Assembly: GCA_025642075.2 (NCBI GenBank)
Contig: JAODUO010001813.1
Coordinates: 16,001 to 80,000, forward strand
Origin: Ridgeia piscesae
Lineage: Eukaryota; Annelida; Polychaeta; Sabellida; Siboglinidae
Length of the DNA stretch: 64,000 nucleotides
Direction: 5' to 3'
Positions 52,015-62,424 of the stretch are shown piece by piece. Within the stretch, counting starts at the first letter, position 1; the number at the start of each line of letters is the position of its first letter. The notes under the pieces are model-generated. The model did no database searches. It was not told the origin of the DNA and worked only from the letters and a program-made list of their open reading frames with translations. The position numbers and the translations under genes were made by a program.

Positions 52015-53740
52015 AAGTGTTATAATTAGAATATTTAGTAAAATCCTAAACGATAACAATATGATAATAATACTGTAACTGGCCTATAATATGAATATTA
52101 ACAGATTAAAGTGTCGGAAAAAAACAAATTCTAAGACATTTTGTAAAACATAATATTTAGTCAATTATATTATTAAAATATAAGTGGAATATATAACCTG
52201 AGCAAGTAAAATTACAACAAAAGTAGATCAACTGAATAAATAGCTCAACATATTCGCAGTCCATGAAAAGTAATACTCATTTATAATGATTAGAAAAGTC
52301 TGGTTACTGCCAGTTGTAAAGTCCGTACGACACAAAAGAATTCTTGAATCGATTGGTCCTTCACCAAGGAACACCGTAAGCGCGAGAGTTACGGATTGCG
52401 TAATTGCATGCCCAGGGGCAGGCAGGAGATGGTGCAGCTTTTGACTAGGTTGCTGCATGCTCGCGAATAGAGTTTTGCAGTGGCGATGGCGTTGCTATAA
52501 CTCATTTCACGAAATATAATACACATGGCCTTTTCTGAATGTTTCGAGCTGGTTTGCTTGTTTTTGTTTACGCTCGTTTGTCACACCTGGCAGGCGTACT
52601 CGATGATGGAGCGGATGATTGTGGTATATCTCTTAACGCGGTGATGGGGTTCTACTGCAGCACGCGTAAGCAGGATAATAAAATACAGGCGTCGTGAAGC
52701 GTTTGCTGTAATTTCATCAATATGGAGTTGCCACGTTAGATCGTATGAAATGGCGACACCTAGTAGGCGAGTGCAGTTTATTTGTTCGATTTGTCTCTCT
52801 TGTATCGATATCGATGTCAGGTGTTTTTTTCTTGAATCATATGCGCATTTTCTTTGTCTTGTCGAAGGTAAGTGCCATTTTGTTGGTGGTGGTCCATTGT
52901 GACACTTCGTCTGCCTCTGTTTGAAGCGAGCTGTCGGCGCACGAAGGTGAACATGATAACCCATATTGTGCAGTCTTCTACGTATTTCACGTGATCACAG
53001 GTTGCGCGTAGGTCATTGACATGATGTACAAAAGCAATGGGGCCGAATAATTTACTTGTTGCACGCCCGCGTTGGTGGTAGTGAAATTCGACCTCATATT
53101 GCCGACCTAAACGCGTTGTTTGCGTTGCCATAGGAACGATGTTAGCCAATTGGCTATAACATTTGGCAGACCAAGTGACGCACATGTAGTCGGCAGAATA
53201 TGGTGGTCTACTCCATCAAACGCTTTTCGGAAGTCAACGAGTAGTATGCGTACCATGGTATTGGTAGAATCGAACGCAAATTTCTAACTGTGCACTAGCT
53301 CGATAAGTGCGTGCACAGTAGACGTTCCCTTGACTAACCCAAATTGTTCGGGGTCAACTTGGTCGCCGGCGATGGCCGTTATCCAGCCGAAAATGAATTG
53401 TTCGAAGCACTTGGACAATACCGGCGTCAGTGATATTGGTCGTTGTGAATAACCTTCGGTGGTTGCACTTTGAATAGTGGTCTTATGTTGGCGCATTTCC
53501 ATAGTAGTGGTACAATCCCTTCCCTCATGTTGCTGTTGAAGATTGCGCACACGGGAGGAACAAATTCGGTGGCGTAGTCACATAGGATCCAGTTTGGTAT
53601 TTCGTTCGGGCCGGCAGCTCCGTTTGTTTTAATCCGTGATAGAAAATTAGCTACTTATGCGACACTGATGATGTAGGAATCTGGCAAGGAGATATCTGCT
53701 CCTAGCTGGAGGAAGGTATCGTCAGGTGACAGTATTATAC
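52015..53740 (-). mobile_element. LINE copy, left arm of an inverted pair
   Basis: Minus-strand RT pieces in several frames include RPISLTPVLSKCFEQF (53550-53284), DHVKYVEDCTIW (near 52990), the LLGVAISYDLTWQLHI block (52750) and a C-terminus with SIIEYACQV. A 3' UTR follows at about 52015-52300. Frameshifted and dead. It is the same family as the plus-strand copy at 53780-56010. Confidence 0.88.
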
Positions 53741-53779
53741 GCTACTCGATTCACATATATTATTGTCTTGTTTTATTTG

Positions 53780-56010
53780 AATGTGTAAAGGTTGACTACG
53801 TAGTCGGGCCCGGTTTGCGGTAGCGCTCCAAAACACCTCATGGGAACACAGTTCCCTCTCCCAAGCTGCGTAGAGCAATTGAATTGCTTACTATTCTTCT
53901 ATAAAACAAACATAACTTGACGTGCATCTTCCTGAGCGCCTAATCAGACGCTGCTCAAATGAGAGACTTTGGGTAGATGATCACTTTCGCCAATTAATTC
54001 GTCGGCGTCAAAGAGCGCTTCTGCATGGAGACTGTACATTGTACAATCAATATATAAACACAGTCATCTGTGAACGAAAGTCGCTGCAACGGAAATACTA
54101 CGAGCGAAAATTCCAGGCTCTTCAGAAAGATCACCACTGGGGTCAAGGGAAATTGCGACAGTCTACAGTGACTGGCTAACTCGTATTGTGCGGGAAATTG
54201 GACGTTCTTGCCGATAACGTGTGTGATTGCTTGCAATTCGTGACGTCTGACTTTACCTCACGGTCACTGTATGATACCTTCCTCCCGCTAGGAGCAGATA
54301 CCTCCGTCCCAAATACCTACATCATCAGTGTCGCAGAAGTAGCTAATTCTCTATCACGGATGAAAACAAACAAAGCTGCCGGCCCGGACGAAATACCAAA
54401 CTGGATCCTACGTGACTACGCCACCATATTTGCTCCTCCCGTGTGCGTAATCTTCAACAGCAGTCTGAGGGAAGGAACTGTACTACTACTATGGAAATGC
54501 GCCGGCATAAGACCACTACCCAAAGCGCAACCACCGAAGCTCATTCACAATGACCTCCTGCCAACACCACTAACACCGATATTGTCTAAGTGCTTCGAGC
54601 AATTCATTTGTGCCTGGATAACGGCCATCGCCGGCGACCAAATATACCCCCAACAATTCGGGTAAGTCAAGTGATCGTCTACTGTGCACGCGGTTATCGA
54701 GCTAGTACACAGTTGGAAATCTCCGCTCGATTTTACCGATACCATGGTACGCAGAGTTCTCGTTGACTTCAGCAAAGCATTTGACAGAGGAGACCACCAT
54801 ATTCTGCTGACTAAATGTGCGTCACTTGGTCTGCCAACTTGTATAGCCAAATGGCTATCATCGTTCCTATGCCAACGCAAGTAGCGACTGATGGTCGGCA
54901 GTATAAAGTCGAAGTTCACTACCATCCAGGCAGTCATGCCACAAAGAACAATATTCGGCCCCATTGCTTTTGTACGTCATATGAATGAACTACGAACAAC
55001 CTGTGATCACGTGAAATACGTAGACGACTGCACAATACGGGAAGCATTTTCACCTTCGTGCGCCGACAGCTCGCTTCAAACAGCGGCACACGAAGTGGCA
55101 CATAGGACCACCACCAACAGAATGGCACTAAACTACGACAAATGAAGTGCGGATATGCTTCAAGAAGAAAACGCCAGACATCCCGCCGATATCAATAAAA
55201 GAGAGACAAATCGAACAAGTAAACTGCACTCGCCTACTAGCCATTCCACACCATCTAACGTGACAACTCCTTATTTATAAAATTACAACAAAAGCTTCAC
55301 GACGCCTGTGTTTTATTATCCTGCTTAAGCGTGCTGGAGTAGAACCCTTTCATCTCATTAAGATATATACCACAATCATCCGCTCCGGCATCGAGTACGC
55401 CTGCCACGTGTGGCGTACGAGACTAAAACAAAAACAAGCAAACCAGCTCGAAAACATTCAGAAAAGGGCCGTGAGTATTACATTTCGTGAAATGAGTTAT
55501 AACAACGTCATCGACACTCAAAAATACCAACGTTGGCAGACCGAAGAGAAGCGCTCTGCAGATCTCTGTTCGCGAGCATGCAGCAACCAAATCACAAGCT
55601 GTACTATTTCCTGCATCCCCTCAGAACATGTACTTACGCAATCGCTCGCAAACGCTTGCGCTTACGGTGTTCCTCGCTGTTCCAGAACTCTTGTGCCGTA
55701 CGGACTTTACAACTGACAGTAACCGGACTTTAGTAATCAATATAAACGAGTAATACTTGCCATGGACTGTGAATCGTTTTAGCTATTTATTCAGTTGATC
55801 TATTTCAGTTGTAATAGTACTTACTCAGGTTACATATTCCACTTATACTTTAATAATATATTTGATTAAATATTATATTTTACTAAATGTCTTAGAATGG
55901 GTTTCTTCCGACACTTTAATATGCTAATATGTACATATTCATAGTATAGGCCATTTACAGTTGTAGTATCATATTTGTTATCGTTTGTAATTTTACGGTT
56001 CAAAATTATG
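53780..56010 (+). mobile_element. LINE copy, right arm of an inverted pair
   Basis: Plus-strand pieces include QLIRRRQRALLHGDCTLYN (53922-54180), MKTNKAAGPDEIPNWILRDY (54360), LTPILSKCFEQFICAWI, VLVDFSKAFDRGDHHIL (54750), DHVKYVDDCTI (about 55010, the YVDD-type catalytic motif) and the C-terminal NQLENIQKRAVSITF (55440). The order is that of a jockey/CR1-like RT. There are stops and frame changes. The 3' UTR (55720-56010) is the reverse complement of 52015-52300. Confidence 0.88.
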
Positions 56011-56156
56011 CAATGTGATTTATTATATCGGTTGAATAATTTTTAATGATATGTGTGGGTGAAAATCCTTTTGGCTTTGTGGAAAACGATGAAGTATGTC
56101 ATTTAGTTGGGTAAAAAGCGGATTAGCAATATAAATGAAACTGTTGGTGCAATTAG

Positions 56157-56347
56157 GTATGCAAGGTTAAGGAACGTGTCAGAATTGAGTCGGACAAGAA
56201 AACGGCAGTTGAACTGCAAGAAGGCCACGGCGGATGGGTTGACGGAATGGAGAAGGTATTGTATGGTAGTAGAAATGGGTACTTTGCTACCATGGAACAC
56301 ACGTATGTACACACATACAAACACACACACTCACTCACACACACTCA

Positions 56348-56426
<79 letters not shown>

Positions 56427-56462
56427 CGGAGACGTCTACCTCGAATATATCAACCAGGACAA
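56157..56462 (+). pseudogene. Relic D: orphan SH3_15 exons
   Basis: 56157-56255 is a complete 99-base exon with acceptor TTAG and donor GTATTG. It encodes VKERVRIESDKKTAVELQEG and HGGWVDGMEK, and is close to gene A exon 7. At 56425-56462 the end of a second exon type (DGDVYLEYINQDK, donor GTAGGA) matches gene A exon 11, but its first half is replaced by a (CA)n run. The exons that should lie between are missing. No kinase sequence is found nearby. This is a fragment of a fourth family member. Confidence 0.8.
56318..56424 (+). repeat. (CA)n microsatellite cutting into an exon relic
   Basis: ACACTCAC words followed by pure (AC)n run straight into codons for DGDVYLE without an intervening splice site. 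Confidence 0.95.
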
Positions 56463-58004
56463 GTAGGAATTTTTTTCGAATTTTCTCGCCTGACTATTGC
56501 CCATTTCTTGTGGAGACAACGGATTTAAAATAACGGGCTAGCGTAGGAGTGACTCCCGTTCCCACTGAGAGACTGTCGGAGTCTATTATTGTTTGACAAC
56601 CGCGTTCCATTGTTGCGACAAATTGGGGGCGGAACAACTGACAGTGGCTGTTGTTAACACAAACGTAATGTATTGTTGTCGTGACTGTAGACACGATAAG
56701 GCCAGGTACGCTTTTATTACTTCGATAGTCGCATTGACAGCGGCGAATCGTTGCTCGTGCAATTTAACGTTAAACAGCAAGTTTCAATAAAATACGTCCT
56801 TCAAAATGTCCGTGTAGCATGATCAACCAAGTTTGCATCATGCACAAAAACTAACGCATATTATAGTACATTCGATTTTCTAAAGCAACTGACAAGGTTT
56901 TTTGAACATTTATGTTCAGGTGGACCGTTTTGCGTTATTGCTGTTAGTGACCCGTGCTGCGAGCATCGAAACTGGGTTTAATTCTCATGAACTCGCCAGG
57001 TGGCACCACTAATATAAACATTACGGGAAGCTGAGAGATGTGGGTCCTGCAGTACAGAAGACCTGGCCGAGTATGAGAGCTTAAATAGGCGTTATCTGTA
57101 ATTTTATCATAACATACAACATGAACAATCATAAGACTCTACAAAATAATATACAATTCCAGGGTGACAGCGAAGCTAATTAAGGTTGTGACCAATTTAT
57201 TTATGTTTTCCATGGTGAGATACCAATGATTAAGATAAGTAAATTGGTCGCCGTCATCCTCAAAAGAATTATATTTCTAACAAATGAACTACACTGTTAA
57301 AAGTGATTTGTTGTGTTGGTTCCATTTCTATGAATTAATAAAACTTTTACAGCTTCACAGCAAGGTTAATAATACATAGTAAATCTTCAAATCAGTATTT
57401 TTGCAAAAAATATTATTGTACTTCAAAAACGTATCATTAACATATTTTTCTTGGTTGGATGGAATTACATTACAATACCATACCCCTTTATCGCATTTGC
57501 ATTTAATAATATGTAAACATATTTGGTGCTTTTTCTTATGAAAGTTATATTCTAGATGATCGGAACTTTACAGAATAAACAGTTTGATGTTCTTTGAGTA
57601 GAGCTAATGAAAGGACGTATCTTGACGTTTGTCTTGTTCGATAACAATTAATATCTTGGGTAAATATAAACACATCAGATACTACATCTGGCAGATTCCC
57701 GTGGATGTAAGTATACATACAATTTCCAATATGTGTTACTATGTGCATGTCAATTATTGGTATTATATATAACAATACATACATTGATTTACGACGTATG
57801 CATATGCGGAAACTACGATCACGGTGACTTTGGCACTGGTACCTAATATCCGCAAACAAGTTAGATGTTTAATTGTTCTGGCCGTCCAAGGTATTGTTTT
57901 TTTTTTAAATACTGACAATATTGTTTATGCATGGACATGCATGTAACACCCAGTGGGTCAAATCAGTGCATTATGTATAAGTTTTTCACAAACGCAAACC
58001 AAGA
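56463..58004. other. Spacer, nothing recognised
   Basis: AT-rich sequence with short ORFs lacking domains. No exon of the kinase family could be found on either strand here. Confidence 0.45.
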
Positions 58005-58235
58005 GTCCACCACTCAGTGAGACCTTCATATGTGATATTTCACTTCCCATGTCATAAATGCCATAAAGTATAGAACAATGCAATGTATGCTGTTCTCCGA
58101 AATGCACAGACAAAGTGATGTGAAGTGAAGTTTCGAAACGGCGGCATGTGGAGTCGAACCACCGAATTTGCCGATGTTTCTAAACTGCTTTGTATTGACA
58201 GTTCGGTACTCTACTGCGCGACCAAGGCTCCCCTG
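58005..58235 (-). mobile_element. SINE-like element with tRNA-like head
   Basis: On the minus strand GGGGAGCCTTGGTCGCGCAG with TAGAGTACCG and, further on, GGTTCGACTCC give A- and B-box-like motifs. The distance between them is longer than in a normal tRNA. The downstream body has TTTCGGAGAACAG, recalling the 32020 element. A degraded tRNA gene is the alternative. Confidence 0.45.
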
Positions 58236-59335
58236 TTGGACAATTAACATGTTTAACTGGTACAGGTTATACTTCTACTATCAACAGAGAAACTAGCCTC
58301 GGTTACCCAGGCTTCGTGAGGTGGCAGCACTTTTAAGCCCTTCAACATTGCCTGGGGAATTAACGGGCTGCAGTTGTAACCGCCAGGGCGGCCTTACCCC
58401 AGATTATGGTAGAGACGCTGATTGGCTCTCAGGCCAACTACGAAAATAAAATTAAAATAACGAAACACTTTTACAAGATAATTATATCCTATGAAAAGTA
58501 TTCAACACTGAACTTATATTAACACAAAACTAAATATAAAAAACAAATTTAAGGTTGTTAATAAAATAAGAATTACGGCAGGATTAACCAGTATCCGTGA
58601 GGTGGCAGCATAGTTTAGCGCCAGACGGATATTATTCAAAAGCCGGCAAAGTCTTCTCGGCGTAGTTCCGCAGCCAACCGACAGTCGGTTAAGCGAGACT
58701 ACGGAGAAACATCGTACCGTGCTCTCAGCGGCTTGCCGGGAAATTAAAATGCCAACAATTTTGAAGGAGCAATAGTGGTGCCATCTCACGGTGTCTGTCG
58801 CGACATATGTAAGCGCCTCACATTACAACGATATGCTCATTTTTCAAAGGGTATAATCAATTGTTCAACGTTTGCATCTACCATACAACCCGTTGTGATA
58901 ACTGACTTTCACCTGACACAGACCTATGCCAGTTTGCACATAGATCGCCCGTCGTACTTGTTACTAATTATTTAACCGCCATGTCTCCAACATATTCTGC
59001 ATTGCTCAGAAGTGTCACGACCTACGTAAACTAGAACATGTTGCCAAATCAGATAACAGTTCCAATATCAGCATTAACGTGCCATCGTTCGTTGCATTTA
59101 TATTATTTATACCATTATTCGGTTGTTAAGGTAAACGCTGAATGATTGCCCCACGTCGTACAGACTTTGATTGCTACAACCCTGAGTTGTAATTTGGTAA
59201 ACAAGTGGCCATAGTGCACCGTATGACATAGGGGTCATTAGATTAATTTGCTCCAGCGGCAAATTGGACATGGATTTGTCAGGCACGTAAGATAAACAAG
59301 ATAATATATATAAATTTATATATATATATATATAT
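58236..59335. other. Spacer with a repeated GAGGTGGCAGCA phrase
   Basis: CGTGAGGTGGCAGCA occurs at about 58316 and again at about 58600, each followed by TTTAGC-like sequence. This may mark ends of related small elements. A short (TA)n lies at about 59308-59334. There is no gene. Confidence 0.4.
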
Positions 59336-59594
59336 GTACAACTGCCGTCACATACACCCTCCTATGCAAAGCAATAATGCAAGACCAAGTTTGATTGAAA
59401 TTGGCCAAATGAATGACTTTAATATGTACACATTATTATAAACAATAGTTACATAAGTATCGTATCAGCAAACATGCCGGCTTCAAAGGCATTGGAACTC
59501 AACACCTACATGCATTATACATATGTACAACCAACACCAACAATATAATTACACATTATTTACGATTGACACCAAATTGGTGGGGGTCAACACG
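59336..59594 (+). repeat. 258-bp direct repeat, copy 1
   Basis: It begins CAACTGCCGTCACATACACC and ends TGGGGGTCAACACGC. It is almost identical to 59980-60237 (one clear substitution, ACTC versus AATC). The copies are 644 bases apart. Confidence 0.95.
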
Positions 59595-59979
59595 CAATAC
59601 TGCCAACGTTAATTTACCGCACTAAAAACCCTGAGTACACCATAAGAGGAAAACAAAATGAGGCTAAAACCTCGTGCACCTAGACAGGGAAAAGCGTCAA
59701 GAAACTATAATGTGTGGAACAGGGAGGTGGGTGGGAAAAAAAATTAACAGCAAACAACTATAAATTTGCAAATACGAATAAATTAAATTGAATTCTGCAA
59801 TAAATGATTATGCTGCTTCTCGTCGAACTCAAAGTGGCGAATGGGACGAGTACTGGTTTGAACTGGATTTATAGACTCGGCTGATTACTACGGACGCCGC
59901 TAGGGTATTACTAGATTACTACTGGCCTAATCCACCTGATGTCGCCACTTGAATTATCACCTCACATAGGATTATTGTA

Positions 59980-60237
59980 TGCAACTGCCGTCACATACAC
60001 CCTCCTATGCAAAGCAATAATGCAAGACCAAGTTTGATTGAAATTGGCCAAATGAATGACTTTAATATGTACACATTATTATAAACAATAGTTACATAAG
60101 TATCGTATCAGCAAACATGCCGGCTTCAAAGGCATTGGAAATCAACACCTACATGCATTATACATATGTACAACCAACACCAACAATATAATTACACATT
60201 ATTTACGATTGACACCAAATTGGTGGGGGTCAACACG
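59980..60237 (+). repeat. 258-bp direct repeat, copy 2
   Basis: Second copy of the 59336 repeat, in the same orientation, about 315 bases downstream of the recombinase stop codon. It could be a terminal or split repeat of the recombinase element. Confidence 0.95.
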
Positions 60238-60326
60238 CCACTAGGTCACCCACAAATCAAATGTGACCGACCCCCACAAACTAACGTATGGCTAAGTATT
60301 TATAAGCATGATAAGAGATAATTTGT

Positions 60327-60492
60327 AAGACTCCGCAACTGTCAGAGACTTGTTAACCTGAATAAATCTATAAGACTCCGCAACTGTCAGAGACTTGGTA
60401 AAACGCACATAATTCGATAAGACTCCGCAACTGTCAGAGACTTGTTAAACGTACACAATTCGATAAGATTCCGCAACTGTCAGAGACTTGTT
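60327..60492 (+). repeat. Four spaced copies of a 24-base motif, about 46-bp period
   Basis: AAGACTCCGCAACTGTCAGA followed by GACTTG occurs four times, at about 60328, 60373, 60420 and 60466. One copy has ATTCCG. Spacers are AT-rich (ATAATTCGATAAG type). It lies between the 258-bp repeat and the recombinase gene, where a recombinase-binding array might be expected. No function is shown. Confidence 0.9.
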
Positions 60493-60552
60493 AAACGCTG
60501 ATACTTCAAAGACTGTAAAATAAGCAGTAATTAAATGAGCGAACTGGCGACA

Positions 60553-61689
60553 TTAAGCAACTCGAATGTATTTCCTAAATGCATCAGAAGACCACCGCCC
60601 CGCTGCTCTGATCTGTGCATCGGACTCTCCCCTTAATGCTGCTGATGTAGCCGCCCCTATTCTAAAACTATGACCCTTAAAGACCTGGCTGCTAAGGCCA
60701 CAAAACTCAAGCAAGTGTTTAAGCAAAAAATCAAACTCTCTGCGTAACATTGGTGTGCCATCTACATATGCAAAGAGTGGGCCCTGAACTGTCCCCCTAG
60801 CATGAAGGAAATCCCTAACACAACTGGCAGGGGAAATAAGCGAAGCTGGAATAACTCCTCCAGGGATCTGCAAAGACTGGGAACCATGTTTACGGCTGTG
60901 CTTGAAATGCCTAAATGAGACAGAAATTAAGTCACCGTTTAATGAAATGTCCTGGCGCTGAAGACAATTCTGACCTGTCCGAGGAGAACCGGGCACCATC
61001 TCACCTACCCTCAGATATGCCTTAAAGGCTAGCACCATCATGGCACGTAGCATGACTTGTTTGTAGCGAGATGTGATGACAGTAGGTACGGCAGTGACTA
61101 ATTTGGTCAGTATAGGCAGAGTTATTGGCAGGCGAACATCAGAGACCGTTCTTAAATTTTGTGCTCCTATCAAAAGCCTAGAAATAATGAAACTTTTGGC
61201 TGGGTCTTGGAAACCATTGATCTTATGGAAATATGAAATGGCAGAAACATAGGAAATAATTGAGGCTGGTGCCAAACCTGCATTATGAAGGTGAGCAATG
61301 AAAAACATCATGATGTAAATAGGTACTGGTAACACCGGAACCAGACCTAGAGAGTGCAAAAACCCTACCAGTTTATACCATGCCCGCTCATATTGCAATC
61401 GGGATGATGGTGCCAAGGATGCTTGTAGGAGCATCCCTACAGTGTCCCGAAGGCCGCCGGAGATATGTGGAACGGTAGCGCTGTAGGATGTTTGTTGACC
61501 CATGGAGCCAGTGCCCGGAAGTCGTCGATCTGCACTAGAGGCCATTGGCGGCTCAATGTCCACGGTAGTAGGCCAAGGGGGGGCAACTGACCCAGCCCCA
61601 GGCATGTCCAATGGTGGCAGTGGAGGCTCAGATGGACCCGCGACTGGGACCGGGGTAGCGGATGCAGCACCTGGCAAAACTGACCTCAA
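60553..61689 (-). CDS. Tyrosine recombinase, apparently intact
   Basis: The open frame is 378 codons. The N-terminal 75 residues are Pro/Ala/Gly-rich. A SAM-like core-binding region follows at about 80-180 (LAPSSRLQYERAWYKLVGF). The catalytic domain covers 185-378, with Arg227 in AFKAYLRVGEM, a Lys in HFKHSRKHG (263 or 267), H340-x-x-R343 in FKGHSFRIGAAT, Trp366 in GRWSSDAF and the nucleophile Tyr374 in FRKYI. All catalytic positions are filled (numbering from the open-frame start, a TTG). The frame lacks an early ATG; the first is residue 29, and the frame overlaps the stop of 61880-61686. It may therefore be reached by frameshifting or splicing, or be one broken ORF. The family includes DIRS/Ngaro, Crypton and related eukaryotic recombinases; the subgroup is not decided. 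It would cut and rejoin DNA at element ends. Confidence 0.88.
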   Translation of the reverse strand: MRSVLPGAASATPVPVAGPSEPPLPPLDMPGAGSVAPPWPTTVDIEPPMASSADRRLPGTGSMGQQTSYSATVPHISGGLRDTVGMLLQASLAPSSRLQYERAWYKLVGFLHSLGLVPVLPVPIYIMMFFIAHLHNAGLAPASIISYVSAISYFHKINGFQDPAKSFIISRLLIGAQNLRTVSDVRLPITLPILTKLVTAVPTVITSRYKQVMLRAMMVLAFKAYLRVGEMVPGSPRTGQNCLQRQDISLNGDLISVSFRHFKHSRKHGSQSLQIPGGVIPASLISPASCVRDFLHARGTVQGPLFAYVDGTPMLRREFDFLLKHLLEFCGLSSQVFKGHSFRIGAATSAALRGESDAQIRAAGRWSSDAFRKYIRVA

Positions 61690-61880
61690 GGATCCAAGTC
61701 CTTGCGCAATGATGCAGTGGTGTCTTGTCTAACTTGAGAGTTAGCCAGGTGCCGTCGGTGCGCCACCCCTGTGGCAGCCGCAGTGGCAAGGCGTCTCGCC
61801 GGATCTACGGAAGATGGGTCCGTCGCCTGCACAGGACGACCTCGAGCTTTCTGTCGGGCCGATTGACGCACTGGGGCCAT
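61686..61880 (-). CDS. Short basic ORF overlapping the recombinase
   Basis: It starts MAPVRQSARQKARGRPVQAT, has 64 residues, many Arg/Lys, and ends at TGA (61688-61686). That stop overlaps the first open codon of the recombinase frame by the bases TTGA. It may be the true N-terminus of the recombinase, separated by a one-base frameshift, since the frames meet exactly. It could also be a separate small DNA-binding protein of the element. Confidence 0.55.
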   Translation of the reverse strand: MAPVRQSARQKARGRPVQATDPSSVDPARRLATAAATGVAHRRHLANSQVRQDTTASLRKDLDP

Positions 61881-62424
61881 ACTACAAAGTGATATGTAAG
61901 CGTTTGACAAAACATAACACAAGTGAAAGAGTCGACACACTGTTTGTCCACCAAGTAACTCTAAGTGTATATTAACAATGCCCCAGGTGTATATATGAAA
62001 GCCAATTAACCCGGGCAATAAAAGGCCCTGGAAAGCAGATACCAACATTTTTTCAATGTTATTGAACTTCCCATATAGCAGCCATAACACATCGTACGAT
62101 CAATAGCATTGTAATATGCAAAACATTGAAATGTGTATCGTTACTGATATTACCAATCCCAATATTTTATTGGGCCTATGAGACCGCACCGAAGATTTGA
62201 AAGTGACGGGTTATGCATTGCCCAAGACAGTGTAACATTATGTATAACACAAAACCCAATGTACAAAGACCATAGGTATCTACTCACATGCATAACAGTA
62301 ATAATGCCACACAATCATGACAGGTACATATCAGTTGTAGCTAAGAGCCCATAGACATCCGCAACAATTCAACAGAAGTGAGAAAGGGGCAGATAGTGGA
62401 CGGATATGTAACTCACTCTAGTGA
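61881..62424. other. Spacer between recombinase ORFs and 62-bp array
   Basis: No ORF or repeat recognised. A promoter of the recombinase should lie here if it is expressed. Confidence 0.4.

Noticed and set aside
53736..54255. A host gene between the two LINE copies
   Set aside because: The 53922-54180 frame (QLIRRRQRALLHGD) is the linker region of the plus-strand LINE itself.
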